A stretch of DNA of 64,000 nucleotides from Desertivirga xinjiangensis (GCF_024436435.1 NZ_JAFMZP010000001.1:496001-560000), one strand, 5' to 3'; counted from the stretch's first letter, positions 1 to 10,126 are shown. Program-made: numbers and translations. Notes: generated by a model not told the origin, from the sequence alone.

Positions 1-1
1 A

Positions 2-112
2 CTACTTAATCTCTCTCCCAAAACGGTGCGAAATCATCTTGGAAGGGCACTATTAAAGATAAAAACAGCCATCACCCTACTCCAGATCGCTCTAGTCATT
101 ACAGAAATATAA
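2..112 (+). CDS. ECF RNA polymerase sigma factor, C-terminal fragment
   Basis: An open frame enters from the window edge and stops at a TAA ending at 112. It encodes LLNLSPKTVRNHLGRALLKI and about 17 more residues. The S-P-K-T-V-x-N-H-L-x-x-A-L pattern is the recognition helix of sigma-70 region 4 in ECF sigma factors. The FecR anti-sigma gene starts 72 bases later on the same strand, the usual sigma/anti-sigma order ahead of a SusC/SusD pair in Bacteroidota. The start and region 2 lie outside the window. By family, it should be held by the FecR protein and released when the SusC transporter senses its glycan. Confidence 0.75.
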   Translation, partial: LLNLSPKTVRNHLGRALLKIKTAITLLQIALVITEI

Positions 113-184
113 TTTTTTAGAAAATATTCAATGTCGCTGGGCAAAACGTTGACTTGTGATACGTGTATAAAAACACGTCAATAG

Positions 185-1372
185 ATGGATGAACTAAAAA
201 AGAAGTTTTTCTTCGAAATACTTGAAAAATTTCAGAATGGAAAGGCTTCATTAGAAGAAATCAGATTTCTGAATGCCTACTATGAGTCTTTCGGACTTAA
301 AGATAGTTTTTCTTCTAAACTGAGTGTTGAGCAGCATAGATTGATTAAAAATGAAATTTATGGAGAGCTGACAAAAAAAATCTACGAAGGAGCAGAGCCC
401 AATATTTCAAGTGCTCCTAGACGATACCCATTGTGGCCGCAAGTTGGAATCGCAGCTTGTGTTATTTTCCTGATAGGCGCAATGTTCTTCTATTACGGTT
501 ATAAGCCAACAGCTAAAAAGCAACTATACGTTCAAGACGATGTTCAACCAGGAAATAACAAAGCAATACTGACGCTTGCAAACGGAAAGCGGATTTTTCT
601 TTCCACTGGCAAGGGGATCATGGATGCTGCGAGTAGAAAACTCGCAGAAGAGTCAGGGGTAATTATTACACGAGGCGAAAATAACCAGCTGATTTATACT
701 CTATCGGGTCAGGCAGGGATTGACAAAACAGCTGCTTTTAACACTATAGAAACACCCAGGGGCGGACAATACCAGGTAATTTTGCCGGATGGGACTAAGA
801 TCTGGTTGAATTCAGGCTCTTCTGCCCGTTTTCCTGTCGTTTTTTCGACTGCCAAAAGAGAAGTTGAGGTTACCGGAGAGACTTATTTTGAAGTTGCAAA
901 AGATGCTAACCGGCCTTTTTCTGTCATTTCAAACAATCAGGTAATCGAAGTATTAGGCACCCATTTTAATGTCAACGACTATCAGGATGATGGATTAACC
1001 CGGACAACACTGGTAGAGGGAAGTGTGAGGATTCAAGCAGGTAAGAGCGAAAAAGTTCTTAAGCCGGGCCAGCAATCTATTGTGTCGCCTGCATTATCAG
1101 TAATAAGGACTAAGGAAATTGAAAATATTGATGAGGTGCTTGCCTGGAAAGATGGCTTTTTCATATTCGATGATACACCTCTCACAACGGTAATTAAACA
1201 ATTGGAACGGTGGTACGACATAGAATTTAAAGAGGTAAGCGACCAGCCATTGATGATGTTCAACGCCAAAATTTCCCGTAGTTCAAGTTTGTCTAAGGTC
1301 TTAAAAGTAATGGAAATCACCAGTGGTATAAAATTTAAAATTAAAGGAAGGGGTGTTTATATGGAAAAATAA
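185..1372 (+). CDS. FecR family anti-sigma factor (PUL 1)
   Basis: A 395-residue inner-membrane anti-sigma factor. The N-terminal ~85 residues are cytoplasmic and would bind the sigma factor encoded just upstream. One membrane helix spans about residues 87-106. The periplasmic FecR domain begins near T190 (TPRGGQYQVILPDGTKIWLN) and is followed by a DUF4974-type STN-like end (about 320-390, with the W-Y-D-I-E-F pattern). It precedes a SusC that has an extra N-terminal STN domain, the partner expected to pass the signal from the outer membrane. A GC-rich hairpin lies between this gene and susC. Family assignment is firm; the inducing glycan is unknown. Confidence 0.93.
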   Translation: MDELKKKFFFEILEKFQNGKASLEEIRFLNAYYESFGLKDSFSSKLSVEQHRLIKNEIYGELTKKIYEGAEPNISSAPRRYPLWPQVGIAACVIFLIGAMFFYYGYKPTAKKQLYVQDDVQPGNNKAILTLANGKRIFLSTGKGIMDAASRKLAEESGVIITRGENNQLIYTLSGQAGIDKTAAFNTIETPRGGQYQVILPDGTKIWLNSGSSARFPVVFSTAKREVEVTGETYFEVAKDANRPFSVISNNQVIEVLGTHFNVNDYQDDGLTRTTLVEGSVRIQAGKSEKVLKPGQQSIVSPALSVIRTKEIENIDEVLAWKDGFFIFDDTPLTTVIKQLERWYDIEFKEVSDQPLMMFNAKISRSSSLSKVLKVMEITSGIKFKIKGRGVYMEK

Positions 1373-1389
1373 GTAGACGTATAAAAGAC

Positions 1390-1413
1390 TCCGGAGCGTT
1401 CCCGCGCTCCGGA
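1390..1413 (+). terminator. GC-rich hairpin between FecR and SusC (attenuator or processing site)
   Basis: TCCGGAGCG (1390-1398) pairs perfectly with CGCTCCGGA (1405-1413) around a 6-nt loop. No T-run follows, so it is not a classical intrinsic terminator. A hairpin sits at the same place in PUL 3 (46252-46278). It may lower readthrough or protect the 5' end of the susC transcript (inference). Confidence 0.45.
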
Positions 1414-1476
1414 AGAAACAAGGAAATTACGATCATCAGCGAAATAATCAAATATTAACCTCATTACAGCAAATGT

Positions 1477-4400
1477 ATGAATTTAAACATTCATGAGAAG
1501 GAAATTAACGCCTGTCAGGTAACACCTCCGGCGACGCCCCACTTTAATTCTTTTCGACCATTCTTAGTTATGAAACTAACCGTTTTTTTGATCACTGTAA
1601 TAAGTCTACAGGTAACAGCGTCAGTTTTTTCACAGGAGGTAAGCCTTTCCGCGAAAGATGCGCCGTTGGAAATCATTTTAAAAAAAATAAGCAAGCAAAC
1701 AGGATATGAATTTTTTTACAAATCGAACTTTTTAAGCAGTGCCAGAGCAGTAACTATAAATGTCCATAAAATTCAGTTAAAGGATGCCTTAGAAAAATGT
1801 TTTGCCAATCAGCCTTTCACGTATGATGTCATCGATAAGGTAATTCTTATAAAAAACAAGGAAGAGATAAGTAGGACGAGAGCTGTGAGCTGGGTGTTGT
1901 CCGGTACTGTGACAGATGAAGAGGGCGAGCCGCTCCCCAGCGCATCGGTAAAAATCAAGCGAACTAATAAGGCAGTTCTGACGGATATCCTGGGGAAATT
2001 TATGCTAGAGGTGCAAGATGAAGACGATTCAATACAAGTATCTTTCATCGGTTTTACTACTCAATCTATAAGGATAGGAAATAACCGTACCATTAATGTA
2101 AGGCTTTTACCCGATGAGGCACAAAGGAAGTTAAACGAGGTAGTGATAGTTGGATACGGAACTCAAAAAAAACAAAGTTCAGTAGGCTCGCAGTCGAGTA
2201 TCGAACCATCAGTATTAAAGGGGCCAGTAAGGGATCTGACAACCGTGCTAGCCGGCAGGATATCTGGCATTGTAGCTACTCAGCGTGGTGCCGCCCCCGG
2301 TAGCGAAACCAGTTCGCTCTTTGTTCGTGGTATTAGTACTTTTGCTTCGAGCCCTCAGGGGCCCTTATTAGTTGTTGATGGTGTCCCTGACCGGGCAATT
2401 AATAATTTAGATCCTGAGGATATCGCAAATTTTACTGTATTAAAAGATGCCACCGCAACCGCTGTTTATGGAACAAGAGGTGCAAATGGTGTTATTTTAA
2501 TCACTACAAAACGGGGAAAAGTTGGAAAGCCGGTAATAAACGCAGAAATTAACCAGGGCGTCAGCAAATTTACAGCTCTTCCAGAGTTTATCAACGGCCC
2601 GGACTTCATGACGCTTTATAACAAAGGTCTAACAATGAGGGGAAGGTCACCTTTGTATACCGAAGAACGGATAGAGAAACACCGCTCGGGCGTTGATCAG
2701 GATTTATATCCGGACGTAAATTGGTACGACGTGCTTTTTAGTGATTTCGGCCAGAACTCGAGGGCAACATTAAATGTAAACGGAGGCTCGGAGAACGCCA
2801 ACTATTATATATCTGCTGGCTACTTCGGTGAATCGGGGCAGTTTAAAACGGATGATATTGAAGCCTACAATTCGTCGTTGAAGTTGGACAGGTTTAATTT
2901 CACCAACAACATTAACGTTAATCTTACTAATACCACAAAGCTGGATCTTGGAATTAATGGATTTCTTTCGAATGTTAATGGTCCCGCCTATGGAGTCAAC
3001 GAGTTGTTTTCTTTGGCTACGAGCTCTTCTCCGCACGTAATTCCACCAAGGTATTCAAACGGACAATGGCCTCAGCTGCCAGGTACTCAAATAAGTCCAC
3101 TAATGGCCTTAACTCAATCAGGGGTTACCAATGGGCAATATACAACGGTTCGTTCCAACATCAGAGGAACACAGGACTTAAAAATGCTCCTGAAAGGTCT
3201 GAGTGTTACAGGTCTGTTTGCGTTCGACGTGAACATGAGCCGCTCTTTAACCAGAGCACGGACCTTGCAAACCTATTATGCAAGTGGGAGAGATGCGCAG
3301 AACCGTCTTGTCACCGGAATAGCTGAAAGGGGTAATGACGCTTTGCAATTTGGCATTTCGCGTTTTGTCGACAGGAGGCTATATTCTGAAGCGGGGATAA
3401 ATTACAACCGGAATTTTGGTCTTCACGACGTGTCGGGTTTATTATTAGTGAATCAGTCAGATTTTAGTGACGCCAATGCGGGCTCATACACCGCGGCTAT
3501 ACCTTACCGTCAGCGGAATTTCGTTGGAAGGCTGACATACGGCTTCAATAGCAAATATCTCGCTGAGGCAAATTTTTCTTACTCGGGGTCTGACAATTTT
3601 ATCGAGAGCAAACGATATGGTTTCTTTCCCTCATTCGGAGCTGGGTGGGTCTTGTCGAACGAGAAATTCTTTGAACCTATTAGCCCGTATCTAACATTTT
3701 TCAAATTACGATACAGCTACGGGCTGTCGGGCAACGCTGCGGTCAATTCTCCAGAAAATCGGTTTTTGTATCTGACGACCTTGGGAGATCAGGGTGGTTA
3801 TGTTTTTGGAGATCCGGGCTCAACAACGTGGTACACTGGGTTGGGTGAAACACGGATTGGGGGAGACGTCCACTGGGAGACCTCCTATAGACAGAACCTT
3901 GGTGTCGAAGCAACTTTCTTCAGAAATATTCAGCTGGTTGTAGAGTTATTTAAAGAAAACCGGGAAGGTATTTTAATGCCAAACTATGTCATTCCCTATA
4001 GCTCAGGATTTACTATAGGGAATATTCCCTTTAATAATATCGGAAAAACAAAAAATAAAGGGATAGATATAACGCTAGATTATAACAAAAACTGGACGAA
4101 CAGCAATTTTATTTCCTTTAGGGGGGTCTTTAACTATAATAAAAACCTTGCAGTGTATGATGGGCTACCGCCTTATAATTATCCGTATTTGAACAGGGTC
4201 GGGAAGCCTATCAGTCAGCGTTTTGGCTATATAGCCACAGGGTTGTTCGAAAATGAAGATGAAATTGAAAAGGCCGCTTTACAATCCGGCGACGTTCGCC
4301 CAGGCGATATTCGTTACAAAGATCTGAATGGCGACGGCATCATAAATGGCAACGATGAAACGGGTATAGGTTATGGATCGGTGCCGCGGATAGTTTACGG

Positions 4401-4881
4401 TCTTAGTTTAGGAGGAGGATTTAAGGGCTTTGATATGAGCCTTTTCTTTCAGGGAGTTGGCATGGTTGACTTCAATTACTCCGGAGGGTATGCAACTACT
4501 CCATTTAGCAATGGACCAACCTATGGTAACATGTATACAATGATCCTTGACCATTGGACGCCCGGAACCCCAAATGTAAGACCGTTTTACCCCCGTCTAT
4601 CTACAAATCAGGATGTTACTACTAACTATTATACAAGTACATGGTGGATTAAGCGCGCGGACTATTTGAGACTTAAACAAGCGGAGATAGGTTATACATT
4701 CAGTAACAATGCCTTTTTTGAAAAAGGGCATATAAAAAAGATCAGGATGTTTCTCAATGGAACTAATTTATTTACCCTTTCTCCCTGGAAGTTTTGGGAT
4801 CCGGAACTTGGAGATGGCCGTGGAGCCGCTTATCCTAACATTACTGCCTACAATCTTGGTGTACGCGTTAATTTTCAATAA
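1477..4881 (+). CDS. SusC-family TonB-dependent outer-membrane transporter with STN signalling domain (PUL 1)
   Basis: A 1134-residue transporter that imports oligosaccharides through the outer membrane using TonB energy. A ~30-residue leader precedes a hydrophobic signal segment (about 32-52). The secretin/TonB short N-terminal (STN) domain lies at about 54-107, a carboxypeptidase-regulatory-like domain at about 139-213, and the plug begins with the SusC signature V-V-I-V-G-Y-G-T-Q near residue 222. The rest is barrel, ending in aromatic F-Q. The STN domain marks it as a transducing SusC that would signal to the FecR protein upstream. SusD follows 9 bases downstream. The substrate cannot be read from the sequence. 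Confidence 0.95.
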   Translation: MNLNIHEKEINACQVTPPATPHFNSFRPFLVMKLTVFLITVISLQVTASVFSQEVSLSAKDAPLEIILKKISKQTGYEFFYKSNFLSSARAVTINVHKIQLKDALEKCFANQPFTYDVIDKVILIKNKEEISRTRAVSWVLSGTVTDEEGEPLPSASVKIKRTNKAVLTDILGKFMLEVQDEDDSIQVSFIGFTTQSIRIGNNRTINVRLLPDEAQRKLNEVVIVGYGTQKKQSSVGSQSSIEPSVLKGPVRDLTTVLAGRISGIVATQRGAAPGSETSSLFVRGISTFASSPQGPLLVVDGVPDRAINNLDPEDIANFTVLKDATATAVYGTRGANGVILITTKRGKVGKPVINAEINQGVSKFTALPEFINGPDFMTLYNKGLTMRGRSPLYTEERIEKHRSGVDQDLYPDVNWYDVLFSDFGQNSRATLNVNGGSENANYYISAGYFGESGQFKTDDIEAYNSSLKLDRFNFTNNINVNLTNTTKLDLGINGFLSNVNGPAYGVNELFSLATSSSPHVIPPRYSNGQWPQLPGTQISPLMALTQSGVTNGQYTTVRSNIRGTQDLKMLLKGLSVTGLFAFDVNMSRSLTRARTLQTYYASGRDAQNRLVTGIAERGNDALQFGISRFVDRRLYSEAGINYNRNFGLHDVSGLLLVNQSDFSDANAGSYTAAIPYRQRNFVGRLTYGFNSKYLAEANFSYSGSDNFIESKRYGFFPSFGAGWVLSNEKFFEPISPYLTFFKLRYSYGLSGNAAVNSPENRFLYLTTLGDQGGYVFGDPGSTTWYTGLGETRIGGDVHWETSYRQNLGVEATFFRNIQLVVELFKENREGILMPNYVIPYSSGFTIGNIPFNNIGKTKNKGIDITLDYNKNWTNSNFISFRGVFNYNKNLAVYDGLPPYNYPYLNRVGKPISQRFGYIATGLFENEDEIEKAALQSGDVRPGDIRYKDLNGDGIINGNDETGIGYGSVPRIVYGLSLGGGFKGFDMSLFFQGVGMVDFNYSGGYATTPFSNGPTYGNMYTMILDHWTPGTPNVRPFYPRLSTNQDVTTNYYTSTWWIKRADYLRLKQAEIGYTFSNNAFFEKGHIKKIRMFLNGTNLFTLSPWKFWDPELGDGRGAAYPNITAYNLGVRVNFQ

Positions 4882-4890
4882 GAGATCAGT

Positions 4891-6720
4891 ATGAAAAAGA
4901 AAACGAATATAACTACGGTATATATAATAGCAATCATAACCCTTTTGAGCGGTTGCCGAAAGGAATATTTCGATACTCAACCGGATAATTTTGTAACGAT
5001 CGACAAAGTTTTTTCTAACCGTGGACAAACGGAAAGATGGCTTGCAGGTTTATACTCGTTTATACCAGATCATTGGAATATAGATAACTTTGTCTATGTT
5101 TTCTCCACCACAACGGATGAACTTGATGCTGGTAACTGGAATACTCCGCTAATCAATAGTGGGGCTTTGAATGCGGTTAACACGCCATCCCGGTTTACTT
5201 CCTATTATCAGAACATCCGGTTAGCCTCCATCTTTTTGGAGAACGTTGACAGAAATACAGAAATTTTAGCCCTCGATAATGGTAGAGACTTAATTAAGCA
5301 GTATAAGGGCGAAGCTCAATTTTTGCGTGCATATTATTATTGGTTAATGATGAAGGAACTGGGGCCTGTAGTAATTGTACCGCTGAAATCCATTAGTCCC
5401 ACTGATGACCTACAGATCCCGAGGAGCAGCTGGGATGAATGTGTGGAGTTTGTTTTAAAAGAGATCCGTGAGGCGAAAAACAACTTACCAGTAGATAACT
5501 ATCTGCCTGGGAGCACTGCCGAGCTTGATAAAGCCCAAACTGGAAGAATTAACAAGATAATAGCTGCAGCTGTCGAGTCACAGATTCTGCTGTACCATGC
5601 AAGCCCTTTATACAATGGCAATACAGATATGGGCGATTTCAGGAACCTGGATGGGAAACACCTGATAAACCAGGTGTATGACAGGGATCGTTGGGTCGTT
5701 GCAGCTGAGGCTGCAAAAGCCGCAATAGATATCGCTGAAATACAGGGTCGAGCATTGTATCAGGTTAATGATCCAAACCTGTTTAGAGCAGCATTTCTTT
5801 CTTGCAGAGACTTATTCTGGAATGGTTGTAAAACAGAAGGCATCTGGTTAAGACCTCAAAGTGGTTATGAGCTGTGGGAAAGAACAAGCGCACCCCGCTC
5901 CATTCAGGGAACCGCCTTCAATGGACATGCAGTAGTTCAGCGACTGGTAGACGATTTCAGGATGAATGATGGTTCGTCTATCAATGCGAATGCAAACTAC
6001 CGGGAAAATGAATACACCACAATGGCAAGCCCTTATTATGTTGCAGGAACCAACAGTATGTACACAAATCGTGAAGCGCGGTTTTACGTTGATGTGACAT
6101 TTAATGGGGCAGTGAATCCCGGAGTTGCCAAAGCCGGAGCAGAGAATGCACGCGTTGAGTTTTTCAACACAGGCAGTTCAGGAAAAGCCGGCGCTCCGAG
6201 AGATTGGCCTAAGACAGGATATACGGCGAGGAAAAATATTCCTCCTACGTATAGTAAGGATCCTTATTCTAGTATTGGTCGTCCAACTATGGTTATACGC
6301 CTAGCGGAGTTGTATCTTAATTATGCCGAAGCACTAAATGAAGCTGATCCTACCAACCCTGATATTCTCCGCTATTTAAACCGGGTTCGAACTCGAGGTG
6401 GTTTGCCAGAGATTCAGACGGTGGATCAGGTTAGGCTGCGTGATGAGATTCGCCTGGAGCGGCGGATTGAACTTTGTTTTGAAGGACACCGGTATTTCGA
6501 TGTCCGGAGATGGAAGATAGCAGACAAGCCGGGATCTGACCAGGGAGGTGTATTTTACGGAATGAATATGGATGCTGGTACCTCATTATCTGATCCAGCC
6601 TTTCATATCCGTACGGTAGCTTTCAGCAGGGCTGCATGGCAGCGCCGATTTTACTTTTTGCCGTACGGGCAAAATGAGATGGATAGAAATAAAAGTCTTG
6701 TCCAGTTTCCTGGCTACTAA
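4891..6720 (+). CDS. SusD/RagB-family surface glycan-binding lipoprotein (PUL 1)
   Basis: A 609-residue lipoprotein that forms the lid of the SusC transporter and captures glycan at the cell surface. The signal peptide ends in L-L-S-G-C, with lipidated Cys22. The N-terminal SusD-like domain contains the typical F-L-R-A-Y-Y-Y-W helix, and the C-terminal RagB/SusD domain has R-L-A-E-L-Y-L-N-Y-A-E-A followed by R-x-R-x-G-L-P and E-R-R-I-E-L-C-F-E-G-H-R-Y-F-D. Its 9-base spacing from susC indicates co-transcription. Ligand specificity is not readable. Confidence 0.95.
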   Translation: MKKKTNITTVYIIAIITLLSGCRKEYFDTQPDNFVTIDKVFSNRGQTERWLAGLYSFIPDHWNIDNFVYVFSTTTDELDAGNWNTPLINSGALNAVNTPSRFTSYYQNIRLASIFLENVDRNTEILALDNGRDLIKQYKGEAQFLRAYYYWLMMKELGPVVIVPLKSISPTDDLQIPRSSWDECVEFVLKEIREAKNNLPVDNYLPGSTAELDKAQTGRINKIIAAAVESQILLYHASPLYNGNTDMGDFRNLDGKHLINQVYDRDRWVVAAEAAKAAIDIAEIQGRALYQVNDPNLFRAAFLSCRDLFWNGCKTEGIWLRPQSGYELWERTSAPRSIQGTAFNGHAVVQRLVDDFRMNDGSSINANANYRENEYTTMASPYYVAGTNSMYTNREARFYVDVTFNGAVNPGVAKAGAENARVEFFNTGSSGKAGAPRDWPKTGYTARKNIPPTYSKDPYSSIGRPTMVIRLAELYLNYAEALNEADPTNPDILRYLNRVRTRGGLPEIQTVDQVRLRDEIRLERRIELCFEGHRYFDVRRWKIADKPGSDQGGVFYGMNMDAGTSLSDPAFHIRTVAFSRAAWQRRFYFLPYGQNEMDRNKSLVQFPGY

Positions 6721-6798
6721 AACAGATTTTCTACACTGTTCCTGAAGACAGGATTGACCAAATCATACACTAGTATAAACTTACATAACAATAAAGAG

Positions 6799-7758
6799 AT
6801 GCATAAGCTAATATTTTTTCTTTTGCTCGGTACTACAGTGGGCTTTTTTGCCTGCAATAAAGATACACCTCCATATGAAGTGTTAACCGACTCTAAAGAG
6901 GGGGCAATGGTATTCGTTTCAAAGGCGAATACAGGTGTACAGAACCTAAGTATATTCCCTTATACTGATGAAGAACGTATATACAAGTTTGGTGTCGGTT
7001 TTGGCGCACTTGGACTGCCCGCAAATGATATTAACGTATCTTTTGTGGAAGACCGTCGCGTCTTTGATAGTATAAATGATAGCCGAAGAATTAATGGAGA
7101 GGAACTATATGAACGCTTTCCTTCCAGTTCTTATACTCTTGACAAGTTGGATCTGACAATTCCGAAAGGTGAAACGTATTCTGATATTGCTACTCTGAAG
7201 TACAAATCCCGCGAATTTAATCCTTCAAAAAGTTATCTCCTGGCCCTTAGTATTGAAAAGGCTTCGGGTTATACTGTAAGTCCAGGTGCAAAAACGCTCT
7301 TAATCGTTGCTTCAAAACTCCAAGAAAAGCCTGCGAACACTACCGGCTGGATAGCTACTGCTTCATCTGAACAAGTGCCAGGTGAGAACACAGGACGTGC
7401 TTCAGCCGTTCTGGATAGGGATTTGAATACAATATGGCATGCCCGTTATGACCCTTGGCCGGAGACCACTTATCCGCACTGGCTAAGTTTCGATATGATA
7501 AATCCACAGTATGTTACAAAGATAGCCATGGCTCCGCGTCAGAACAATCCAAGGGGATTTACTAAGTTCAAATTAGAGGGAAGCTTGGATGGAACTAACT
7601 GGTTTGTTATAGGTGACGACTTGCGTTTTGACCCAGCCAACAAAGGCTATCAGTATTATCAAATAGAAAAGCAATATATAAAAAATATCAGGCTAACGAT
7701 GTTGGAGGGGCTTCAGGGATTATCCTTCCTCTCAGAATTTGTCGTCTATACTTATTAG
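6799..7758 (+). CDS. DUF1735 plus discoidin (F5/8 type C) surface lipoprotein (PUL 1)
   Basis: A ~319-residue lipoprotein in the usual place of a SusE/SusF-type surface glycan-binding protein. I chose ATG 6799 because it directly begins the signal peptide with lipobox Cys19 (F-F-A-C). An in-frame TTG at 6754 would add 15 residues before the signal peptide. The N-terminal half resembles DUF1735, found in many PUL lipoproteins. The C-terminal half (about 180-319) resembles an F5/8 type C carbohydrate-binding domain, with the pattern G-W-I-A-T-A-S-S, then A-V-L-D-R-D-L-N-T-I-W-H and a W-L-S-F-D-M strand. It probably holds glycan for the GH20 encoded two bases downstream. Confidence 0.82.
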   Translation: MHKLIFFLLLGTTVGFFACNKDTPPYEVLTDSKEGAMVFVSKANTGVQNLSIFPYTDEERIYKFGVGFGALGLPANDINVSFVEDRRVFDSINDSRRINGEELYERFPSSSYTLDKLDLTIPKGETYSDIATLKYKSREFNPSKSYLLALSIEKASGYTVSPGAKTLLIVASKLQEKPANTTGWIATASSEQVPGENTGRASAVLDRDLNTIWHARYDPWPETTYPHWLSFDMINPQYVTKIAMAPRQNNPRGFTKFKLEGSLDGTNWFVIGDDLRFDPANKGYQYYQIEKQYIKNIRLTMLEGLQGLSFLSEFVVYTY

Positions 7759-7760
7759 GA

Positions 7761-10112
7761 ATGAGAAATATCGATATAAAAAGATCATGCGTTTCCGGCA
7801 TTTTTTATAAGCAATATTTTATTTTGAGCGGTTCTGCCGCTCAAAGTATCTTGCTTATTTTTCTTCTTAGTCTTGTTGGTGGGATAGGGGCTGTTGGTCA
7901 GGTAAAGATTAAAGTGGCTTTGATACCGGAGCCGGCTGAAATGCACTTGTCTGAGGGAAGTTTTAATATTTCTGAAAAAAAGGTGATCTACTATTCAGGG
8001 GAAGGGGCAAAAATAGCTGCAGAGCTGTTCAACGAGTTTCTTCTGAGTAACTATCGCTTCAAACTGAAGTTAAAGCCTGCAAAAAATGCCAGCTCTTTTC
8101 CCGGGAATATCCTGTTCAGAGAAAAATCTTCAGGGCAGCCAGAGGGATATAGCTTATTGATTGAGAACAAGCAGCTCCGCTTGTCGGGGGATCCTGCCGG
8201 ATTATTTTACGGAGTGCAAACTCTCGAACAATTAGTACCTCCGGCTGTGACGAAAGAACCAGCCATTCCGGCGGCTTTAATCAATGACCAGCCACGTTTT
8301 GGCTACCGAGGATTGATGCTCGACGTCAGCCGCCACTTTTTTTCCATTGCATATGTGAAAAAGTTCCTTGATGTAATGGCGCATTTTAAATTTAACCGTT
8401 TTCACTGGCATCTAACGGATGACCAGGGTTGGCGACTCGAGATAAAGAAGTATCCCAAACTTCAGACTATAGGTGCCTGGCGTGAACCAGTAGATAATGT
8501 GAAAAACTCGCCCTTTATAAAAGATGGTAAATATGGGGGCTATTACACACAGGCCGAGATCCGTGAGATGATCGCGTACGCCGCTGCAAGACATATCACC
8601 GTAATACCCGAGGTTGAAATGCCTGGTCATTCTAATGCAGCTCTGGCATCGTATCCTCACCTGGGATGCACGGAAGGCCCCTATGAGGTGGCCCGGTACG
8701 GCGGAATAAGCAATGATGTTTATTGCCCTGGTAAAGAATCTACGTTTGACTTCCTTGAAGATGTACTAAGCGAAGTGATGGCCCTTTTCCCCAGTGAATA
8801 CATTCATATTGGAGGAGATGAAACGCCCAAAGATCGATGGATGGCTTGCTTGAACTGCCAGAAAAGAATAAAAGAGGAGGGCCTCAAGGATGAGCATGAG
8901 CTTCAAAGCTATTTTGTTCAACGTATGGAAAAATTTGTAAACAGCAAAGGACGCAAAATCATTGGCTGGGATGAGATCCTGGAAGGTGGTTTAGCGCCGA
9001 ATGCTACAGTAATGAGTTGGCGGGGGGAAAGTGGGGGGATAGCAGCGGCCCGTCAGCACCACGACGTTATCATGAGCCCCTATACTTACTTGTATCTGGA
9101 TTACAATCAGGGTAATCCAAAGTCTGAACCACCAGCTTTTCCAGCTTTTTTGCCTTTAAGCAAAGTATACAGTTACGAGCCCTTATCCGATTCACTGACG
9201 GACGAAGAGCAAAAATACATTAAGGGGATCCAGGGTAATGTTTGGGGCGAAAATATCAGGGAAGGAAGTCACTCTGATTATATGACCTATCCGAGGGCAC
9301 TGGCGGTGTCAGAAGTGTCCTGGTCGCCAGCGTCAGCAAAGAATTATGAACGGTTCCTGGAAAAACTTAAAATGCGTTTGCAGGCATTGGATAAAGAGAA
9401 GCTTAATTTCCGGATCCCTGAACCGAAAAACTTCAAAGATCTGGTAACTGTTGAATCGACCACGGAGGTAGTTTTGGAACCATCTGTAGCGGGCGCCACA
9501 ACCTATTATACTCTTGACGGGTCTGATCCTAACAACGGAAGCAGCCGCTACGAGGCACCCTTTACATTAAATCTGAAAGATGATGTACCAGTAATAGTAA
9601 AGGCCCTTATTGTGTTGCAATCGGGGCGTAAAAGTGGAGTTTATACGGCTACTTATAATAAAAAGCCTTATAAGCCGGGAGTTCCGGTTAAGCCCAGCAA
9701 AAGGGGCATTTCCTTCAAAACCGCGGCTAATAAGTTTGCTCAGGCGAAAGATATACGGATAGAAAAGGTTGACTCTTCAGGTGTTCTTCAAGACTTCGAC
9801 CTGCGGCCACTAGCAAGTAAGAAGACGCTGTATCTTATATGCGAAGGCTATTTAGAAGTTCCTGAGGATAATATGTATACCTTCAAAGTTATATCAGACG
9901 ATGGTGCCGTACTCTATATAGACGATGAGCCGATCATCGAAAATGACGGAGAGCATGCAGTAACCGAGGCTTCCGGACTTGTTCCCCTGCGCAAAGGCTT
10001 TCACAAGATCCGCCTTCATTATTTCGATGCGGGAGGTGGAAGATATCTTGAAGTAAAAGCCAGCAAACCATCTGGTGACTATCAATTTAAAGACAACCTT
10101 TATACTAACTAA
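7761..10112 (+). CDS. GH20 beta-N-acetylhexosaminidase with PA14 domain
   Basis: A 783-residue exo-hydrolase removing terminal beta-GlcNAc or beta-GalNAc. Order: signal sequence (to about 47), GH20b N-terminal domain (about 52-165), GH20 barrel (about 172-520), chitobiase C-terminal-like domain (about 560-630, with Y-T-L-D-G-S-D-P) and a PA14-like domain (about 640-780). The catalytic pair is D353-E354 in H-I-G-G-D-E-T. The barrel also shows H-W-H-L-T-D-D-Q-G-W-R. Substrate-assisted catalysis via the N-acetyl group is established for the family. It starts 2 bases after the discoidin lipoprotein. Oddly, the signal-peptide region contains a 9-bp perfect inverted repeat (7823-7845). Confidence 0.93.
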   Translation: MRNIDIKRSCVSGIFYKQYFILSGSAAQSILLIFLLSLVGGIGAVGQVKIKVALIPEPAEMHLSEGSFNISEKKVIYYSGEGAKIAAELFNEFLLSNYRFKLKLKPAKNASSFPGNILFREKSSGQPEGYSLLIENKQLRLSGDPAGLFYGVQTLEQLVPPAVTKEPAIPAALINDQPRFGYRGLMLDVSRHFFSIAYVKKFLDVMAHFKFNRFHWHLTDDQGWRLEIKKYPKLQTIGAWREPVDNVKNSPFIKDGKYGGYYTQAEIREMIAYAAARHITVIPEVEMPGHSNAALASYPHLGCTEGPYEVARYGGISNDVYCPGKESTFDFLEDVLSEVMALFPSEYIHIGGDETPKDRWMACLNCQKRIKEEGLKDEHELQSYFVQRMEKFVNSKGRKIIGWDEILEGGLAPNATVMSWRGESGGIAAARQHHDVIMSPYTYLYLDYNQGNPKSEPPAFPAFLPLSKVYSYEPLSDSLTDEEQKYIKGIQGNVWGENIREGSHSDYMTYPRALAVSEVSWSPASAKNYERFLEKLKMRLQALDKEKLNFRIPEPKNFKDLVTVESTTEVVLEPSVAGATTYYTLDGSDPNNGSSRYEAPFTLNLKDDVPVIVKALIVLQSGRKSGVYTATYNKKPYKPGVPVKPSKRGISFKTAANKFAQAKDIRIEKVDSSGVLQDFDLRPLASKKTLYLICEGYLEVPEDNMYTFKVISDDGAVLYIDDEPIIENDGEHAVTEASGLVPLRKGFHKIRLHYFDAGGGRYLEVKASKPSGDYQFKDNLYTN

Positions 10113-10126
10113 CAAAACCAAACACA

